A model generated the notes under the pieces. That model searched no databases, was not told the origin of the DNA, and saw nothing but the letters and a program-made list of their open reading frames with translations. Positions 8,501-19,078 of a stretch of 64,000 nucleotides of DNA are shown one piece after another (the stretch's first letter is position 1; each line of letters opens with the position of its first letter). Where the stretch lies: NCBI RefSeq assembly GCF_002174125.1, contig NZ_NEXX01000001.1:930001-994000 (forward strand), read 5' to 3'. The DNA comes from Acinetobacter populi. GTDB taxonomy: Bacteria; Pseudomonadota; Gammaproteobacteria; Pseudomonadales; Moraxellaceae. The position numbers were made by a program, and so were the translations under genes.

Positions 8501-8848
8501 ATGATTAACATATTAAAAGTTGATGGCTACTCTGCTGTAGTGAATTATGATCCTGATATTGATATGTTTCGTGGAGAGTTTACCGATCTAAACGGCAGTG
8601 CTGATTTCTATGCCACAACGATTGATGATCTAAAAAAAGAAGCAAAAATTTCTTTAGATACATTTTTAACTGTTTGTAAAGAACGAAACATCGAACCAAT
8701 AAAAACCTATTCTGGTCGTTTTAATACACGCATTCCATCTGAATTACATAAAAAACTTGTGCTGATTGCTACAGTGCAAGGGAAAAGTATTAATGATTTT
8801 GTTAAACAGGCGATTGAAAAAGAAATTATTGAAGCTGAAATAACTTAA
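8501..8848 (+). CDS. hicB: HicB-type antitoxin
   Basis: Antitoxin of 115 residues. The N-terminal partial RNase H-like fold has YSAVVNYDPDIDMFRGEFTDL and the central DDLKKEAKISLDTFLTVCKE typical of HicB. The C-terminal 40 residues form an Arc/CopG-like ribbon-helix-helix (RFNTRIPSELHKKLVLIA and the SINDFVKQAIEKE helix) for DNA binding. Start 8501 is fixed by GGAG at 8491-8494. It pairs with hicA and probably represses the operon through the twin palindrome at 8187-8207. Confidence 0.92.
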   Translation: MINILKVDGYSAVVNYDPDIDMFRGEFTDLNGSADFYATTIDDLKKEAKISLDTFLTVCKERNIEPIKTYSGRFNTRIPSELHKKLVLIATVQGKSINDFVKQAIEKEIIEAEIT

Positions 8849-8880
8849 TTTAATTCATTTTGGAAAAACTAAAAATAAGA

Positions 8881-8905
8881 AAACCAGCCCGAAAGCTGGT
8901 TTTTT
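8881..8905. terminator. Terminator between hicB and ettA
   Basis: AACCAGC/GCTGGTT stem with a short loop, followed by T6 on the plus strand and preceded by A-rich sequence, so it can serve both converging genes. Confidence 0.85.
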
Positions 8906-8917
8906 ATCACATGGCAA

Positions 8918-10579
8918 TTAACCACTAATCTTTTTATATTTTGTCCGTTTGGCAACTGCATCTTCACCTAGACGAGAAGCACGATAAGCTTCATATTCTG
9001 CATAGTTTCCTGTGTAGAATTCTGGTGTTTCGTTTTCAAAAGACAAGATATGTGTCGCAATCCGATCAAGGAACCAGCGGTCATGCGATACCACCATCAC
9101 AGTACCTGGGAACACCAAAATGGCATCTTCCAGCGCACGTAGAGTTTCGATATCCAGATCGTTTGATGGTTCATCGAGTAAGATAACGTTTGCACCCATT
9201 TGCAGGATTTTAGCCAGTTGTAAACGGTTACGCTCACCACCGGACAACTCACCAACACGTTTTTGCTGATCCTGTCCCTTAAAGTTAAAACGACCGATAT
9301 ATGCACGAGATGCAATTTCATAGTCACCAATTTTCAGGATATCTAAACCGCCAGAAACTTCTTCCCAGACAGTTTTGTTGTCATCTAATGTGTCACGAAT
9401 CTGACCGACATAAGCCACTTTTACAGAGTCACCTAAAGTCACAGTACCAGTATCAGGTTGTTGTTCGCCTGTCATCATACGGAACAAAGTGGTTTTACCT
9501 GCACCATTTGGACCGACAATACCCACAATTGCAGTAGGCGGCACGGTAAAAGTCAGATTTTCATACAGTAAACGTCCATCAAAGGATTTACTAATTCCTT
9601 CGACTTCTACTACTTTATTCCCCAGACGAGGACCTGGTGGAATATAAATTTCAGAAGTTTCATTACGTTGCTGGAATTCTTTCGAGTTCAGCTCTTCAAA
9701 ACGTTCCATACGGGCTTTGTTTTTCTTCTGCTGACCTTTGGCATTAGAACGAACCCATTCCAGTTCTTTTTTCAATGCCTTAGCAAAAGATTCTTCCTGT
9801 TTGTTTTCCTGCTCTAAACGGGCATTTTTCTGTTCCAACCAAGAAGAGTAATTGCCTTGATAAGGAATACCATGTCCACGGTCAAGCTCAAGAATCCACT
9901 CTGCCACATTATCAAGGAAGTAACGGTCATGGGTAATGGCCACAATCGTACCTGAGAAATCTTTCAGGAAACGTTCCAGCCATGAAACTGATTCGGCATC
10001 CAAATGGTTGGTTGGTTCGTCCAGTAACAGCATGTCTGGCTTGGACAGTAATAAACGGCATAATGCCACACGACGACGCTCGCCACCGGAAAGCAGAGTA
10101 ACATCTGCATCCCAAGCCGGAAGATTTAATGCACCTGCTGCCTGTTCCATCTGGTTATTCAGGTTATGTGCATCCCAGGCATGAATAATTGCTTCCAGTT
10201 TTTCCTGCTCTTTGGCCAACGCATCAAAATCGGCATCTTCAGCCGCATATTCTGCAAATACTTCATCCAAACGTGCCAAAGCATCCAGCGGTTCACGCAA
10301 ACCATCTTCAACATTGCCACGCACATCTTTATTTGGATCTAATGGTGGTTCTTGTTCTAAATAACCAATTTTAATACCCGGTTGTGCCCGTGCTTCACCC
10401 GAAAAGTCTTTATCGACACCTGCCATAATACGCAGTAAGGTTGATTTACCTGCACCGTTTAAACCCAGTACACCAATTTTTGCACCCGGGAAAAATGATA
10501 AAGAAATGTCTTTTAAGATGTTGCGCTTGGGCGGCACCATCTTGGACACTCGGTTCATCGTGTAAATATATTGGGCCAC
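8918..10579 (-). CDS. ettA: Energy-dependent translational throttle protein EttA (ABC-F)
   Basis: ABC-F ATPase of 553 residues that binds the ribosomal E site and tunes the first steps of elongation to ATP/ADP level. It has two complete nucleotide-binding domains: Walker A GLNGAGKST near residue 40 and GPNGAGKTT near 355, two LSGGE signatures, and two Walker B segments (LLLDEPTNHLDAES and ILLDEPSNDLDIET). The interdomain linker is charged and helical (QENKQEESFAKALKKELEWV). No membrane segments. The N-terminus MAQYIYTMNRVSKMVPPKR is the EttA hallmark. Convergent with hicAB. Confidence 0.96.
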   Translation of the reverse strand: MAQYIYTMNRVSKMVPPKRNILKDISLSFFPGAKIGVLGLNGAGKSTLLRIMAGVDKDFSGEARAQPGIKIGYLEQEPPLDPNKDVRGNVEDGLREPLDALARLDEVFAEYAAEDADFDALAKEQEKLEAIIHAWDAHNLNNQMEQAAGALNLPAWDADVTLLSGGERRRVALCRLLLSKPDMLLLDEPTNHLDAESVSWLERFLKDFSGTIVAITHDRYFLDNVAEWILELDRGHGIPYQGNYSSWLEQKNARLEQENKQEESFAKALKKELEWVRSNAKGQQKKNKARMERFEELNSKEFQQRNETSEIYIPPGPRLGNKVVEVEGISKSFDGRLLYENLTFTVPPTAIVGIVGPNGAGKTTLFRMMTGEQQPDTGTVTLGDSVKVAYVGQIRDTLDDNKTVWEEVSGGLDILKIGDYEIASRAYIGRFNFKGQDQQKRVGELSGGERNRLQLAKILQMGANVILLDEPSNDLDIETLRALEDAILVFPGTVMVVSHDRWFLDRIATHILSFENETPEFYTGNYAEYEAYRASRLGEDAVAKRTKYKKISG

Positions 10580-10858
10580 GTAGGACTCCTAAGTTAAATC
10601 AGTCAATGCCAAAAAATGGCAACATACAAATGCCGACTATTATACGATGAAATACGAGATAAAATATCAAATTATTGGAATTAAACGCATCTGAATGTTT
10701 CTTGTTGATTATGAACAGCATTCATATCAACAGATTCAGATAAAGCATTTCTTTAGGCAGGGTATTTATTCTATGCTGGACTTGTCCATCGCTCAATTGA
10801 AGGAGTCAATTGGGTGTGCATAAAAACTTAATTCGCTAATAATCAAAAGGATTTCAAT

Positions 10859-11938
10859 GTGATCAATACAAATAAGACCATCGACTTTGCCATTATAGAT
10901 CCCCATATCCATCAATGGGATCCTTATCATACGCCGCATCCCGCACATACACTGGTTAAAATTTTCGGTGATTATCCCGGTGTCATGGATAAATTGCTGC
11001 GTCTGGTCAAACCCCAACCCCTCATTGATACCGTCGGCTCAACAGCACATATTCTTGCACCCTATTTACCGCAGGATTATACCAAAGATCTGCAACATTA
11101 TCAGGTAGACAGTGTGGTGCATATTGAAGCCAATTGGCATGACCATAAAGGTACTGGTGTAGTGGGTGAAACCCACTGGATTAATACCCTGCCCTTTGCC
11201 CAGTATAATATTCAACTGGGTGCCATTGTGGCTGCTGCCGATCCCCGAGATAAGCAGTTCAAAAAAATTCTGGACCTACATCAACAGGTCAGCCCTGTAT
11301 TTCGGGGAATCCGTAAAATGGCCTCTTATCATCAAGATAAGGGCATTTATCGTTGGTGTGATCAGGCGAATTTATATCGAGATAAGAAATTTTTAATCGG
11401 TTTTGAAGAACTTGCCAAACGGCATCTCAGTTTTGATGCATGGGTATATTCCAGTCAACTCAATGATGTCATTGATCTGGCAAAACAGTTTCCAGAAACC
11501 GCAATCGTGATTGATCATCTGGCCACGCCTGCCGGTTTATTCGGTCCGGTTGGAAAAACCACAGGTCAAACCCAACAAGATCGACTGAATATTTTTGCCC
11601 ATTGGAAAGAGTATATTGCACGACTTGCCGAACATCGTAATGTATATGCCAAAATTTCCGGGCTGATGATGCCAGTGTTAGGCCATGATTATTATCGTAA
11701 AGGACAATACGCCAGTGTAGACGAGATGATTGATCAATTATCGCCACTGATCAATCATGCCATTCAAGCGTTTGGTATCGACCAGATTATTTTTGCATCA
11801 AACTATCCAATGGATAAACCAAATGCCAAACTGGTTGATATTATCACGGCTTATCTGGAAATGATTCGTCCTTATGGTGATCAAGCATTACAGGCAATCT
11901 TTCGACAAAATGCCAAATCTTTTTATCGGATGGTTTAG
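10859..11938 (+). CDS. Amidohydrolase family (TIM-barrel metal-dependent hydrolase)
   Basis: Cytosolic 359-residue protein of the amidohydrolase-2 group (COG3618-like). The metal-binding DPHIHQWDP stands near the N-terminus (about residues 14-22), IVIDHLATPA in the middle and IIFASNYPMDKPNAK near the C-terminus, matching strands of the barrel. Related enzymes hydrolyse lactones or decarboxylate aromatic acids; the substrate cannot be told. The start is a GTG at 10859 supported by AAAAGG eight bases upstream. No functional partner gene is adjacent, so it appears to be transcribed alone. Confidence 0.85.
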   Translation: MINTNKTIDFAIIDPHIHQWDPYHTPHPAHTLVKIFGDYPGVMDKLLRLVKPQPLIDTVGSTAHILAPYLPQDYTKDLQHYQVDSVVHIEANWHDHKGTGVVGETHWINTLPFAQYNIQLGAIVAAADPRDKQFKKILDLHQQVSPVFRGIRKMASYHQDKGIYRWCDQANLYRDKKFLIGFEELAKRHLSFDAWVYSSQLNDVIDLAKQFPETAIVIDHLATPAGLFGPVGKTTGQTQQDRLNIFAHWKEYIARLAEHRNVYAKISGLMMPVLGHDYYRKGQYASVDEMIDQLSPLINHAIQAFGIDQIIFASNYPMDKPNAKLVDIITAYLEMIRPYGDQALQAIFRQNAKSFYRMV

Positions 11939-12199
11939 TTTTGATGTGATAAACAAACACGACACTTCTCAAATCCCAGATGAGAAAACCGAATTTATGG
12001 CCACGATTTGATCCCAATACCAACTAGAGCAATTACTCTATTTTTATTATTATTTTCATACACTTATTTATAGACAATAGGATTAAACATCATTTATCCT
12101 AAAACATAAAGATTTTTATCGTCGTGTACAAATCGGTAATCCCCTATGTTAATTAAATAGTGGAATGGATTACCGTTTCAACCAAAAGGATGGCTTGAT

Positions 12200-13087
12200 A
12201 TGAATACAAAACTACAAAAACTTTTACCCACCAAAGTAAAAGGCAAACATATCCTGATCACGGGCGCATCCAGCGGTATTGGGCTGACTACAGCAAAAAT
12301 GCTGGCAGAATATGGGGCACATGTCATTCTGGTGGCAAGAACACAGGAAAAGTTAGAGGAAGCACAAGCAGAAATTCAGGCTAATGGTGGATTGGCATCT
12401 TTTTTTACTTGTGATTTAAATGATATGGAATCAATTGATCAGGTTTCCAAAGACATTTTGGCAACATTTGAGCATATAGATATTTTGATTAATAACGCAG
12501 GTCGTTCAATTCGACGTTCCGTGCATGAATCGATTGATCGCTTCCATGATTTTGAGCGTACCATGCAGCTTAATTATTTTGGTGCAGTACGTCTGGTCCT
12601 TAATCTATTACCGCATATGATTAACCGTAAGAACGGACAAATCATTAATATTAGTTCGATTGGCGTACTGGCAAATGCAACCCGTTTTTCTGCCTATGTC
12701 GCCTCCAAAGCTGCTCTGGATGCCTTTAGTCGCTGTTTATCAGCCGAAGTGTTAAAACATAAGATTTCGATTACTTCAATCTATATGCCACTGGTTCGCA
12801 CGCCGATGATTGCACCGACTAAAATTTATAAATATGTACCAACACTTTCACCCGAACAGGCAGCAGATTTGATTGCCTATGCCATTATTAAGCGTCCGAA
12901 AAAAGTTGCCACACATTTAGGGCGTTTGGCATCGATCACCTATGCAGTTGCACCTGATATCAATAATGTGTTGATGTCGATTGGCTTTAACCTTTTTCCA
13001 AGTTCATCGGCAGCGAAAGGTGAATCACAGAAACTTAACCTGTTACAACGTGCTTATGCCCGATTATTCCCCGGTGAACACTGGTAA
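12200..13087 (+). CDS. acr1: Long-chain fatty acyl-CoA reductase Acr1 (SDR family)
   Basis: NADPH-dependent reductase of 295 residues that turns fatty acyl-CoA into fatty aldehyde, the first committed step towards wax esters and alkane-related products in Acinetobacter. Rossmann motif TGASSGIG (about residues 21-28), NNAGRSIRR, and the catalytic SAYVASK with Tyr about 168 are visible. The body (HESIDRFHDFERTMQLNYFG, and LLQRAYARLFPGEHW at the end) matches my memory of A. baylyi Acr1 nearly residue for residue, and the length is the same. AAGGA precedes the ATG. A strong terminator follows. Transcribed alone. Confidence 0.93.
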   Translation: MNTKLQKLLPTKVKGKHILITGASSGIGLTTAKMLAEYGAHVILVARTQEKLEEAQAEIQANGGLASFFTCDLNDMESIDQVSKDILATFEHIDILINNAGRSIRRSVHESIDRFHDFERTMQLNYFGAVRLVLNLLPHMINRKNGQIINISSIGVLANATRFSAYVASKAALDAFSRCLSAEVLKHKISITSIYMPLVRTPMIAPTKIYKYVPTLSPEQAADLIAYAIIKRPKKVATHLGRLASITYAVAPDINNVLMSIGFNLFPSSSAAKGESQKLNLLQRAYARLFPGEHW

Positions 13088-13107
13088 ATTATCAATTATT
13101 TCAACAG

Positions 13108-13146
13108 GAGATTTAAGCATTTAAGCCGCTTAAATCTCTTTTTTTA
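13108..13146 (+). terminator. acr1 terminator
   Basis: Perfect 11-bp stem GAGATTTAAGC (13108-13118) / GCTTAAATCTC (13128-13138) followed by a T-run. Confidence 0.9.
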
Positions 13147-13172
13147 TGTCAATTCTTTGTACTTATTTCTCT

Positions 13173-13200
13173 CATAAAAAAAAGCATCCGAAGATGCTTT
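13173..13200 (-). terminator. actP terminator
   Basis: Stem AAAGCATC/GATGCTTT with a four-base loop; read on the minus strand it is followed by seven or more T. Confidence 0.88.
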
Positions 13201-13220
13201 TAGATGATGAAATATGAATC

Positions 13221-14948
13221 TTAGTGGTCAGATGCACCTGATGCACCAATCCCTGTAATCGAACGAACATATTGTTCATTAAATGCTTTGCGTTCTCTTT
13301 CTGCACGGGCAGATTTGTCTGTGACCGAGAATAACCAGCAGCAGAAGAAAGACAATGGCATTGCAAAAATCGCTGGACCGTTAAATGGATTAATCGGATT
13401 ATCAGAAATTTTGAAAGTATCGACCCAAACTGCTTTAGATAGAATAATCAGGACAACAGCCGTAACCAGACCTACAACACCGCCAATTACTGCACCACGC
13501 GTTGTTAAACCTCTCCAGAACATAGATAAAACCAGTACCGGGAAGTTGGCACAACAGGCCACTGAGAATGCCAGACCCACCATAAATGCAACGTTTTGCT
13601 TTTCAAACAAGATACCTAAAATCATTGCAAAAATAGCCAAACCTAAAGTCGCAATTTTTGACATTTTAAGTTCAGATGCTGGTGTGGTTTTACCTTTTTT
13701 AATAACGTTGGCATATAAATCGTGGGAAATTGCAGATGCGCCAGATAAGGTCAGACCAGCCACTACCGCAAGAATTGTGGCAAATGCAACGGCTGAAATA
13801 AAGCCCATGAATAAATCGCCACCAACCGCATCGGAAAGATGCACCGCAGCCATATTACTACCACCGACCAGTTCTAACTTGCCTGTAACTGCCATTTTGG
13901 CTGTATCAAGGAATTGTGGATTATTAGATACAAACAGAATCGCACCAAAACCAATGATAAAGGTCAATAGATAGAAGTAACCAATAAAGCCTGTTGCCAC
14001 AACCACAGATTTACGTGCTTCTTTGGCATCTTTTACCGTAAAGAAACGCATCAGAATGTGAGGCAAACCTGCTGTACCAAACATCAATGCAAGACCTAGT
14101 GAAATGGCATCAATTGGGTTGGCAGCAAGTTTACCTGGTCCCATGATTTTTTGCGCATCTTCCAGACTGACATTGTTGGCCTGACTAAAGACCACAATTG
14201 CCTGATTAAACATGTTACTGAAACTAAAACCTACAGCCTTCATTACCATGAATGCCATAAAGGTTGCACCAGAAAGCAATAACACTGCTTTAATGATTTG
14301 TACCCATGTGGTTGCCAGCATACCGCCAAACATCACATATGCCATCATCAATAAACCAACGATCACCACAGCGATATTATAGTTCAGACCAAACAACAGT
14401 TTAATTAACTGTCCAGCACCGACCATTTGTGCAATTAGATAGAATGCCACTACAACTAAAGAACTGATCGCTGCTAGTGTACGCACTGGTTTCTCTTCCA
14501 AACGAAAAGACACCACATCGGATAAGTTGTATTTACCTAGGTTACGTAAACGTTCTGCAATCAGGAACAATACAATCGGCCAGCCGACCATGAAGCCCAG
14601 AGAGTAAAGCAAGCCATCAAAACCTGAACTAAACACCATGGCAGAAATACCCAGAAACGATGCTGCCGACATGAAGTCACCAGCAATCGCTAAACCATTC
14701 TGAAAACCAGAAATTCCGCCGCCCGCTGTATAGAAATCTTGAGTGGATTGTGTTTGTTTAGCTGCCCATTTGGTAATAAACAAGGTAAAACCTACGAATA
14801 TTACAAACATAATAATGGCATGCCAGTTAGTCGCCTGCTGTTCGGCTGCACCTAAATCCGGTCCTGCCATTGCGACACTGGAATACATGGCGGTTAATGC
14901 GCCAGTTGCAGCAAGTAAGGCTTTTGCCTTGATTGAATTCCATTTCAT
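13221..14948 (-). CDS. actP: Cation/acetate symporter ActP
   Basis: Sodium:solute symporter (SSS) of 575 residues in the inner membrane, for uptake of acetate and related monocarboxylates. A signal-like N-terminus ([20 protein letters not shown]) precedes about 13 spans. Family landmarks: [20 protein letters not shown] after the first span, [15 protein letters not shown], and [20 protein letters not shown]. It forms a two-gene operon with the DUF485 gene just upstream (one base between stop and start), the same pair as yjcH-actP of E. coli. The nearby CrbS/CrbR-type system on the other side is the probable regulator. Confidence 0.95.
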   Translation of the reverse strand: MKWNSIKAKALLAATGALTAMYSSVAMAGPDLGAAEQQATNWHAIIMFVIFVGFTLFITKWAAKQTQSTQDFYTAGGGISGFQNGLAIAGDFMSAASFLGISAMVFSSGFDGLLYSLGFMVGWPIVLFLIAERLRNLGKYNLSDVVSFRLEEKPVRTLAAISSLVVVAFYLIAQMVGAGQLIKLLFGLNYNIAVVIVGLLMMAYVMFGGMLATTWVQIIKAVLLLSGATFMAFMVMKAVGFSFSNMFNQAIVVFSQANNVSLEDAQKIMGPGKLAANPIDAISLGLALMFGTAGLPHILMRFFTVKDAKEARKSVVVATGFIGYFYLLTFIIGFGAILFVSNNPQFLDTAKMAVTGKLELVGGSNMAAVHLSDAVGGDLFMGFISAVAFATILAVVAGLTLSGASAISHDLYANVIKKGKTTPASELKMSKIATLGLAIFAMILGILFEKQNVAFMVGLAFSVACCANFPVLVLSMFWRGLTTRGAVIGGVVGLVTAVVLIILSKAVWVDTFKISDNPINPFNGPAIFAMPLSFFCCWLFSVTDKSARAERERKAFNEQYVRSITGIGASGASDH

Positions 14949-14949
14949 A

Positions 14950-15282
14950 TTAGTGTGTTCCTTTCTCGTGGGTAATGGCCTCTACTTCCTTGAGGGCTTC
15001 TTTACTCAATTGATCAAATGTGTTGTTTGCAATATACGAATACACTGCACACAGTACAAATGACAAAACAATAATCCCCAGACCCAGTGGAATTCCCCAC
15101 GTTGTTACACCACCATTAAAAGAACTCATCAAGAATTCTTTGTTATAACCGACTAATAACATAAACCCGACATAGATGACCAACATGATAATTGTCAATG
15201 TCCAGCTTAATTTGCCCTGTTTTTTCACCATTTCTTGAAATTTTGGATTTTCCAGAATTCGTTTTACTTGAGCATCATCCAT
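14950..15282 (-). CDS. yjcH: DUF485 small membrane protein (YjcH-like)
   Basis: A 110-residue membrane protein with two spans ([19 protein letters not shown] and [20 protein letters not shown]) and charged ends. Start 15282 was chosen because AGGAG lies seven bases upstream and the protein then begins [20 protein letters not shown], the DUF485 hallmark; a longer frame from 15363 is not needed. DUF485 proteins accompany ActP-type permeases and are thought to assist them; the mechanism is unknown. Confidence 0.92.
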   Translation of the reverse strand: MDDAQVKRILENPKFQEMVKKQGKLSWTLTIIMLVIYVGFMLLVGYNKEFLMSSFNGGVTTWGIPLGLGIIVLSFVLCAVYSYIANNTFDQLSKEALKEVEAITHEKGTH

Positions 15283-15537
15283 TCTCAACTCTCCTAATAT
15301 AACCACGACCAGCCTTAGCCATATTCTTGTGGCCATCACAGCCATAACTTTGGTTGATGTCAAATTAACAACTTGTTAGGCAATGGTAACTTAGACTTTG
15401 GTCTTGAAACGCTCTCATCAATAAGTCGTATTTACAGCAATTCCATTCATATTTTGCAGTTCACAGCATCTGATTCAGCATGATCATAGGCTGCTGTTGC
15501 TGTATGATGTAGCGGTCAAACACTAGGTCGCGATCTG

Positions 15538-18500
15538 ATGAATGCCAGTTTAATCTTGGGCGTACTTGCTACTTATATTTTTATATTATTTGCCTGTGCC
15601 TTTTTGGGAGAACGTCACGCCAGCCGTTTAAGTCCTCGCCGACGCATGATTTTGTTTAGTCTTACCTTGGGAGTGTATTGTTCTTCATGGACATTCTATG
15701 GTGCGACAGGTGCAGCCGTTCGGGATGGCGCCATCTTTTTACCCATCTATCTCGGACCCTTATTATTTATCTGGTTTGGTTATGATATCTGGCGCCGTTT
15801 GGGCCGTGTCAGGCAACACCATGCGGTATCATCAATCGCGGATTTTATCTCAGCGCGTTATGGTAAATCAGGGGCATTGGCTTCACTGGTCACTATTCTG
15901 GCAGTGGTGGCGATTCTACCTTATCTGGCATTACAACTTCGGGCCATTGCCTTAAGTACCTCCATCATACTAGAACAAACCAATTATCAATATGCTGCAA
16001 CCAATAGTGTTTTATTATTAACTGGTGTCTTGGCAATATTGGCCATGTTATTTGGTAGCCGGCATATCGCCAACACAGAACAACATGGCGGTTTAATGCT
16101 TGCCGTTGCATTTGAGTCCTTTGTCAAACTGTTTGCCCTACTGGCAGTCGCGGGCTTTTTTGCTTTTTCATCGACTGAAAACTTACAGCAAATTAAAACT
16201 GATTTTTTAGATAATATTTATCAAATTCAGCAAATTGGGGTTCCACCTTCGTTCTGGACACAAACAATTCTGGCAGGACTTGCCATCATCTGTTTACCAC
16301 GCCAGTTCCATGTTGCTGTGGTCGAGTTACGCGAAGAATCACACATCAAAGGTGCCAGACGCTGGTTTGGCGGTTATTTGATTCTGACCACCATTGCCAT
16401 TATTCCTTTGGCAAGCTGGGCCCTACATACGCCATTGGATATTCTTCCAGTCGCAGATATTGCAGTCTTGATGCTGCCAATGAGCTATAACAATGAATGG
16501 CTGACTTTACTGGCATTTGTCGGTGGTTTCTCTGCATCAACCGGTATGCTACTGGTGTCCTCTGTTGCGCTCTCGATCATGCTCAGCAATGACTTAATCA
16601 TGCCGGCATTATGGCGTTTTAATCTGATTTCCAGACATGATGCCCGCCTGCCGCAACTATTAAAACTGGTTCGTCGTATATCTATTCTGGCAGTTATGCT
16701 ACTGGGCTTTTTGTTTTATCATTTCTTTGCCGACATTAATCAGCTTTCGGTTTTCGGTTTATTGGCTTTTAGTGCAGTAGCGCAATTCGCCCCGGCATTA
16801 ATTGGTGGTTTATACTGGCGTGGCGGCAGCAAACAAGGGGTTTATATTGGTCTGCTCGTGGGTTTTGCCCTGTGGTCCTATACCTTATTATTTCCAACGA
16901 TTTTACGTAGTCTGCCTGAACAACATCAACTCTGGGCCTATCACATTCTCGATGATGGACCTTTTTATATTAACTGGTTGCGCCCGGAAGCATTATTTGG
17001 ATTTAATTCTCTGGCAGCCCTCACCCATGGCGTGATCTGGTCACTGGGTGCCAATATCCTGTGTTTTTATGGCTTTTCACGTCGCTATCGCCCCAGTGTT
17101 GCCGAGCAGATTCAAGCGGAAAGTTTTTTCTTTTACGATACCAAACCTTTACCCACACAAAGCTCTTTACATGATGGACATATTCCCAGTGAGCAAATTT
17201 CCCGGTTAAAAATTGCCGATCTGATTGCCTTGTGTGCAAGAATTACCGGAGAAAAAAATACGCTGGAAGCCTTTAGCCAGTTTGCCGAAAACAATCTGTT
17301 CTCGCTGGACAAGCAACAGTTCGCCAATGGGATGTGGTGGCGATTTACCGAACAATATCTGGCAGGTGCAATTGGTACAGCCTCTGCCCGTACATTATTA
17401 ACCACCGCTTTATTAAATAATGGTCTGGCTCTCGGACAAGTAGCCAATATTCTCGATCAGGCCTCACAATGGCAACGCTTTAACCAGAATCTAATCATGA
17501 CCATGATTGACCATATGACCCAAGGCGTCAGTGTGGTTGATGAAAATATGTGTCTGGTGGCATGGAATAATCAATATTTAAAACTGTTTGATTATCCAAA
17601 AGATCTGGTTTACGTCGGTTGTCCTATTGCCGACCTGATTCGTTATAATGCAGAACGTGGTGAATGTGGCCCCGGTTCAGTCGAAGAACATGTCAGAAAA
17701 CGGGTCAACTGGATGCGTAAAGGCAGCTCACATGAATTTGAACGCTATCGCGCCGATGGTCGTGTGATTCAAATGCGTGGTAATCCGATTGAGGGTGGTG
17801 GCTTTGTCACTACATTTGCCGACATTACTGCATTTAGACAGAATGAGGCCTTTCTTGAAGCACGTGTCAGTGAACGTACACAACAGCTTGAAGAAGCCTT
17901 GACCGAACAGCAAATCGCACGACAACAAGCCGATCAAGCCAATATGTCAAAAAGTCGCTTTATTGCTGCGGCCAGCCATGATTTATTACAACCCATGCAT
18001 GCCGCACGTCTCTTTAGTGCTGCCTTAGAACAAAGCACATTGAATCAGGAAGATAAACGCACTTTAGAACAACTGGATCGTGCCCTGTTCGGTGCAGAAA
18101 GCATGCTTTCTGCACTACTGGATATTGCAAGACTTGAAGGCGGTTCGATCAAACCCAATCGAAAACCTTACAAACTTCAGGATTTACTCAGCGACTTACG
18201 CTTACAATTTAGCTCCATTGCGGAACAACGCCAAATCATCTTGCATGTACACAATACCAAATACTGGATCGATACCGACCCGCAATGGATCCGAAGAATT
18301 ATCCAGAACTTTGTCAGTAATGCCCTGCGTTATACAGCTGCCGGGCGTGTCATTGTTGGCGTATTGGGATCGGCCTCGAAACCCAACCACATCCGGATCG
18401 GTGTTTGGGATACAGGTCCCGGAATCAACAGCGAACAAAAAGAAAAACTATTTCATGAGTTTGAACGTGGTGGTCATACCTCCCCCTGGGGAGAGCAAGG

Positions 18501-19029
18501 ACTTGGTCTGGGTCTGGCCATTGTCGAGCGTATGACCCATCAGTTAAATTATCGGGTACAGGTAAAGTCGGAACTGGGCAAAGGCTCATGCTTTATGATT
18601 GAAGTTCCTACCGTCCCTGCGCCTGTAGAACAGATAACGGTACCACAGCAGTTAAAATTACAGCAAAAATCTTTAAATATCTTGTGTCTGGATAATGACC
18701 ACACCATTTTAAATGCGATGCAACTTTTACTGAATAAATGGGGCTATCATGCAATTCTGGCAACCGAACCTGAACAAGCACTTGAACTGATTCAGCAGCA
18801 TGATATTCATGTCTGGTTGATTGACCAGCATCTTAATCATGACCAATATGGACTGGATTTTATCCGTCAGCATAAAAATGAACAGATTCCTACCGCCTTA
18901 ATTACCGCTGATACCAATCCGGAATTACCGGAAATGTTAAAAGAGCTCGGTATAGTCTTGCTTAGAAAACCATTAAAACCCGCCGCGCTTCGTGCATTTT
19001 TATCCAGTATTAAAACCAATGAATACTAA
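15538..19029 (+). CDS. crbS: CrbS/MxtR-type hybrid sensor histidine kinase with SLC5 transporter-like domain
   Basis: Membrane sensor of 1163 residues. Residues 1 to about 500 form a sodium-solute-symporter-like domain of about 13 spans (start NASLILGVLATYIFILFACA). Then come a linker, a PAS-type domain from about 656 (DHMTQGVSVVDENMCLVAWN), a coiled linker, a HisKA dimerisation helix with the phospho-acceptor in ASHDLLQP (His about 816), an HATPase with VWDTGPGI and GLGLGLAI, and a C-terminal receiver from about 1046 with Asp in WLIDQHL (about 1095). This order is that of CrbS (V. cholerae) and MxtR (Pseudomonas), which with CrbR/ErdR activate acetate uptake and acs. Divergent from yjcH-actP, in keeping with that role. 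Confidence 0.88.
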   Translation: MNASLILGVLATYIFILFACAFLGERHASRLSPRRRMILFSLTLGVYCSSWTFYGATGAAVRDGAIFLPIYLGPLLFIWFGYDIWRRLGRVRQHHAVSSIADFISARYGKSGALASLVTILAVVAILPYLALQLRAIALSTSIILEQTNYQYAATNSVLLLTGVLAILAMLFGSRHIANTEQHGGLMLAVAFESFVKLFALLAVAGFFAFSSTENLQQIKTDFLDNIYQIQQIGVPPSFWTQTILAGLAIICLPRQFHVAVVELREESHIKGARRWFGGYLILTTIAIIPLASWALHTPLDILPVADIAVLMLPMSYNNEWLTLLAFVGGFSASTGMLLVSSVALSIMLSNDLIMPALWRFNLISRHDARLPQLLKLVRRISILAVMLLGFLFYHFFADINQLSVFGLLAFSAVAQFAPALIGGLYWRGGSKQGVYIGLLVGFALWSYTLLFPTILRSLPEQHQLWAYHILDDGPFYINWLRPEALFGFNSLAALTHGVIWSLGANILCFYGFSRRYRPSVAEQIQAESFFFYDTKPLPTQSSLHDGHIPSEQISRLKIADLIALCARITGEKNTLEAFSQFAENNLFSLDKQQFANGMWWRFTEQYLAGAIGTASARTLLTTALLNNGLALGQVANILDQASQWQRFNQNLIMTMIDHMTQGVSVVDENMCLVAWNNQYLKLFDYPKDLVYVGCPIADLIRYNAERGECGPGSVEEHVRKRVNWMRKGSSHEFERYRADGRVIQMRGNPIEGGGFVTTFADITAFRQNEAFLEARVSERTQQLEEALTEQQIARQQADQANMSKSRFIAAASHDLLQPMHAARLFSAALEQSTLNQEDKRTLEQLDRALFGAESMLSALLDIARLEGGSIKPNRKPYKLQDLLSDLRLQFSSIAEQRQIILHVHNTKYWIDTDPQWIRRIIQNFVSNALRYTAAGRVIVGVLGSASKPNHIRIGVWDTGPGINSEQKEKLFHEFERGGHTSPWGEQGLGLGLAIVERMTHQLNYRVQVKSELGKGSCFMIEVPTVPAPVEQITVPQQLKLQQKSLNILCLDNDHTILNAMQLLLNKWGYHAILATEPEQALELIQQHDIHVWLIDQHLNHDQYGLDFIRQHKNEQIPTALITADTNPELPEMLKELGIVLLRKPLKPAALRAFLSSIKTNEY

Positions 19030-19036
19030 AAATAAA

Positions 19037-19078
19037 AAGTCGTTTTAGGGTGCTTTAACAGGGACCATAAAACGACTT
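19037..19078 (-). terminator. Hairpin after crbS with T-run on the minus strand
   Basis: Perfect 11-bp arms AAGTCGTTTTA (19037-19047) and TAAAACGACTT (19068-19078). On the plus strand no T-run follows, but on the minus strand the stem is followed by TTTATTTTT. It may stop antisense transcription into crbS, or work as a weak terminator for crbS without a U-tract. Confidence 0.5.

Noticed and set aside
13288..13974. A 228-codon plus-strand frame opposite actP
   Set aside because: It is antisense to a clear symporter gene and has no independent protein features; such mirror frames are common across the window.
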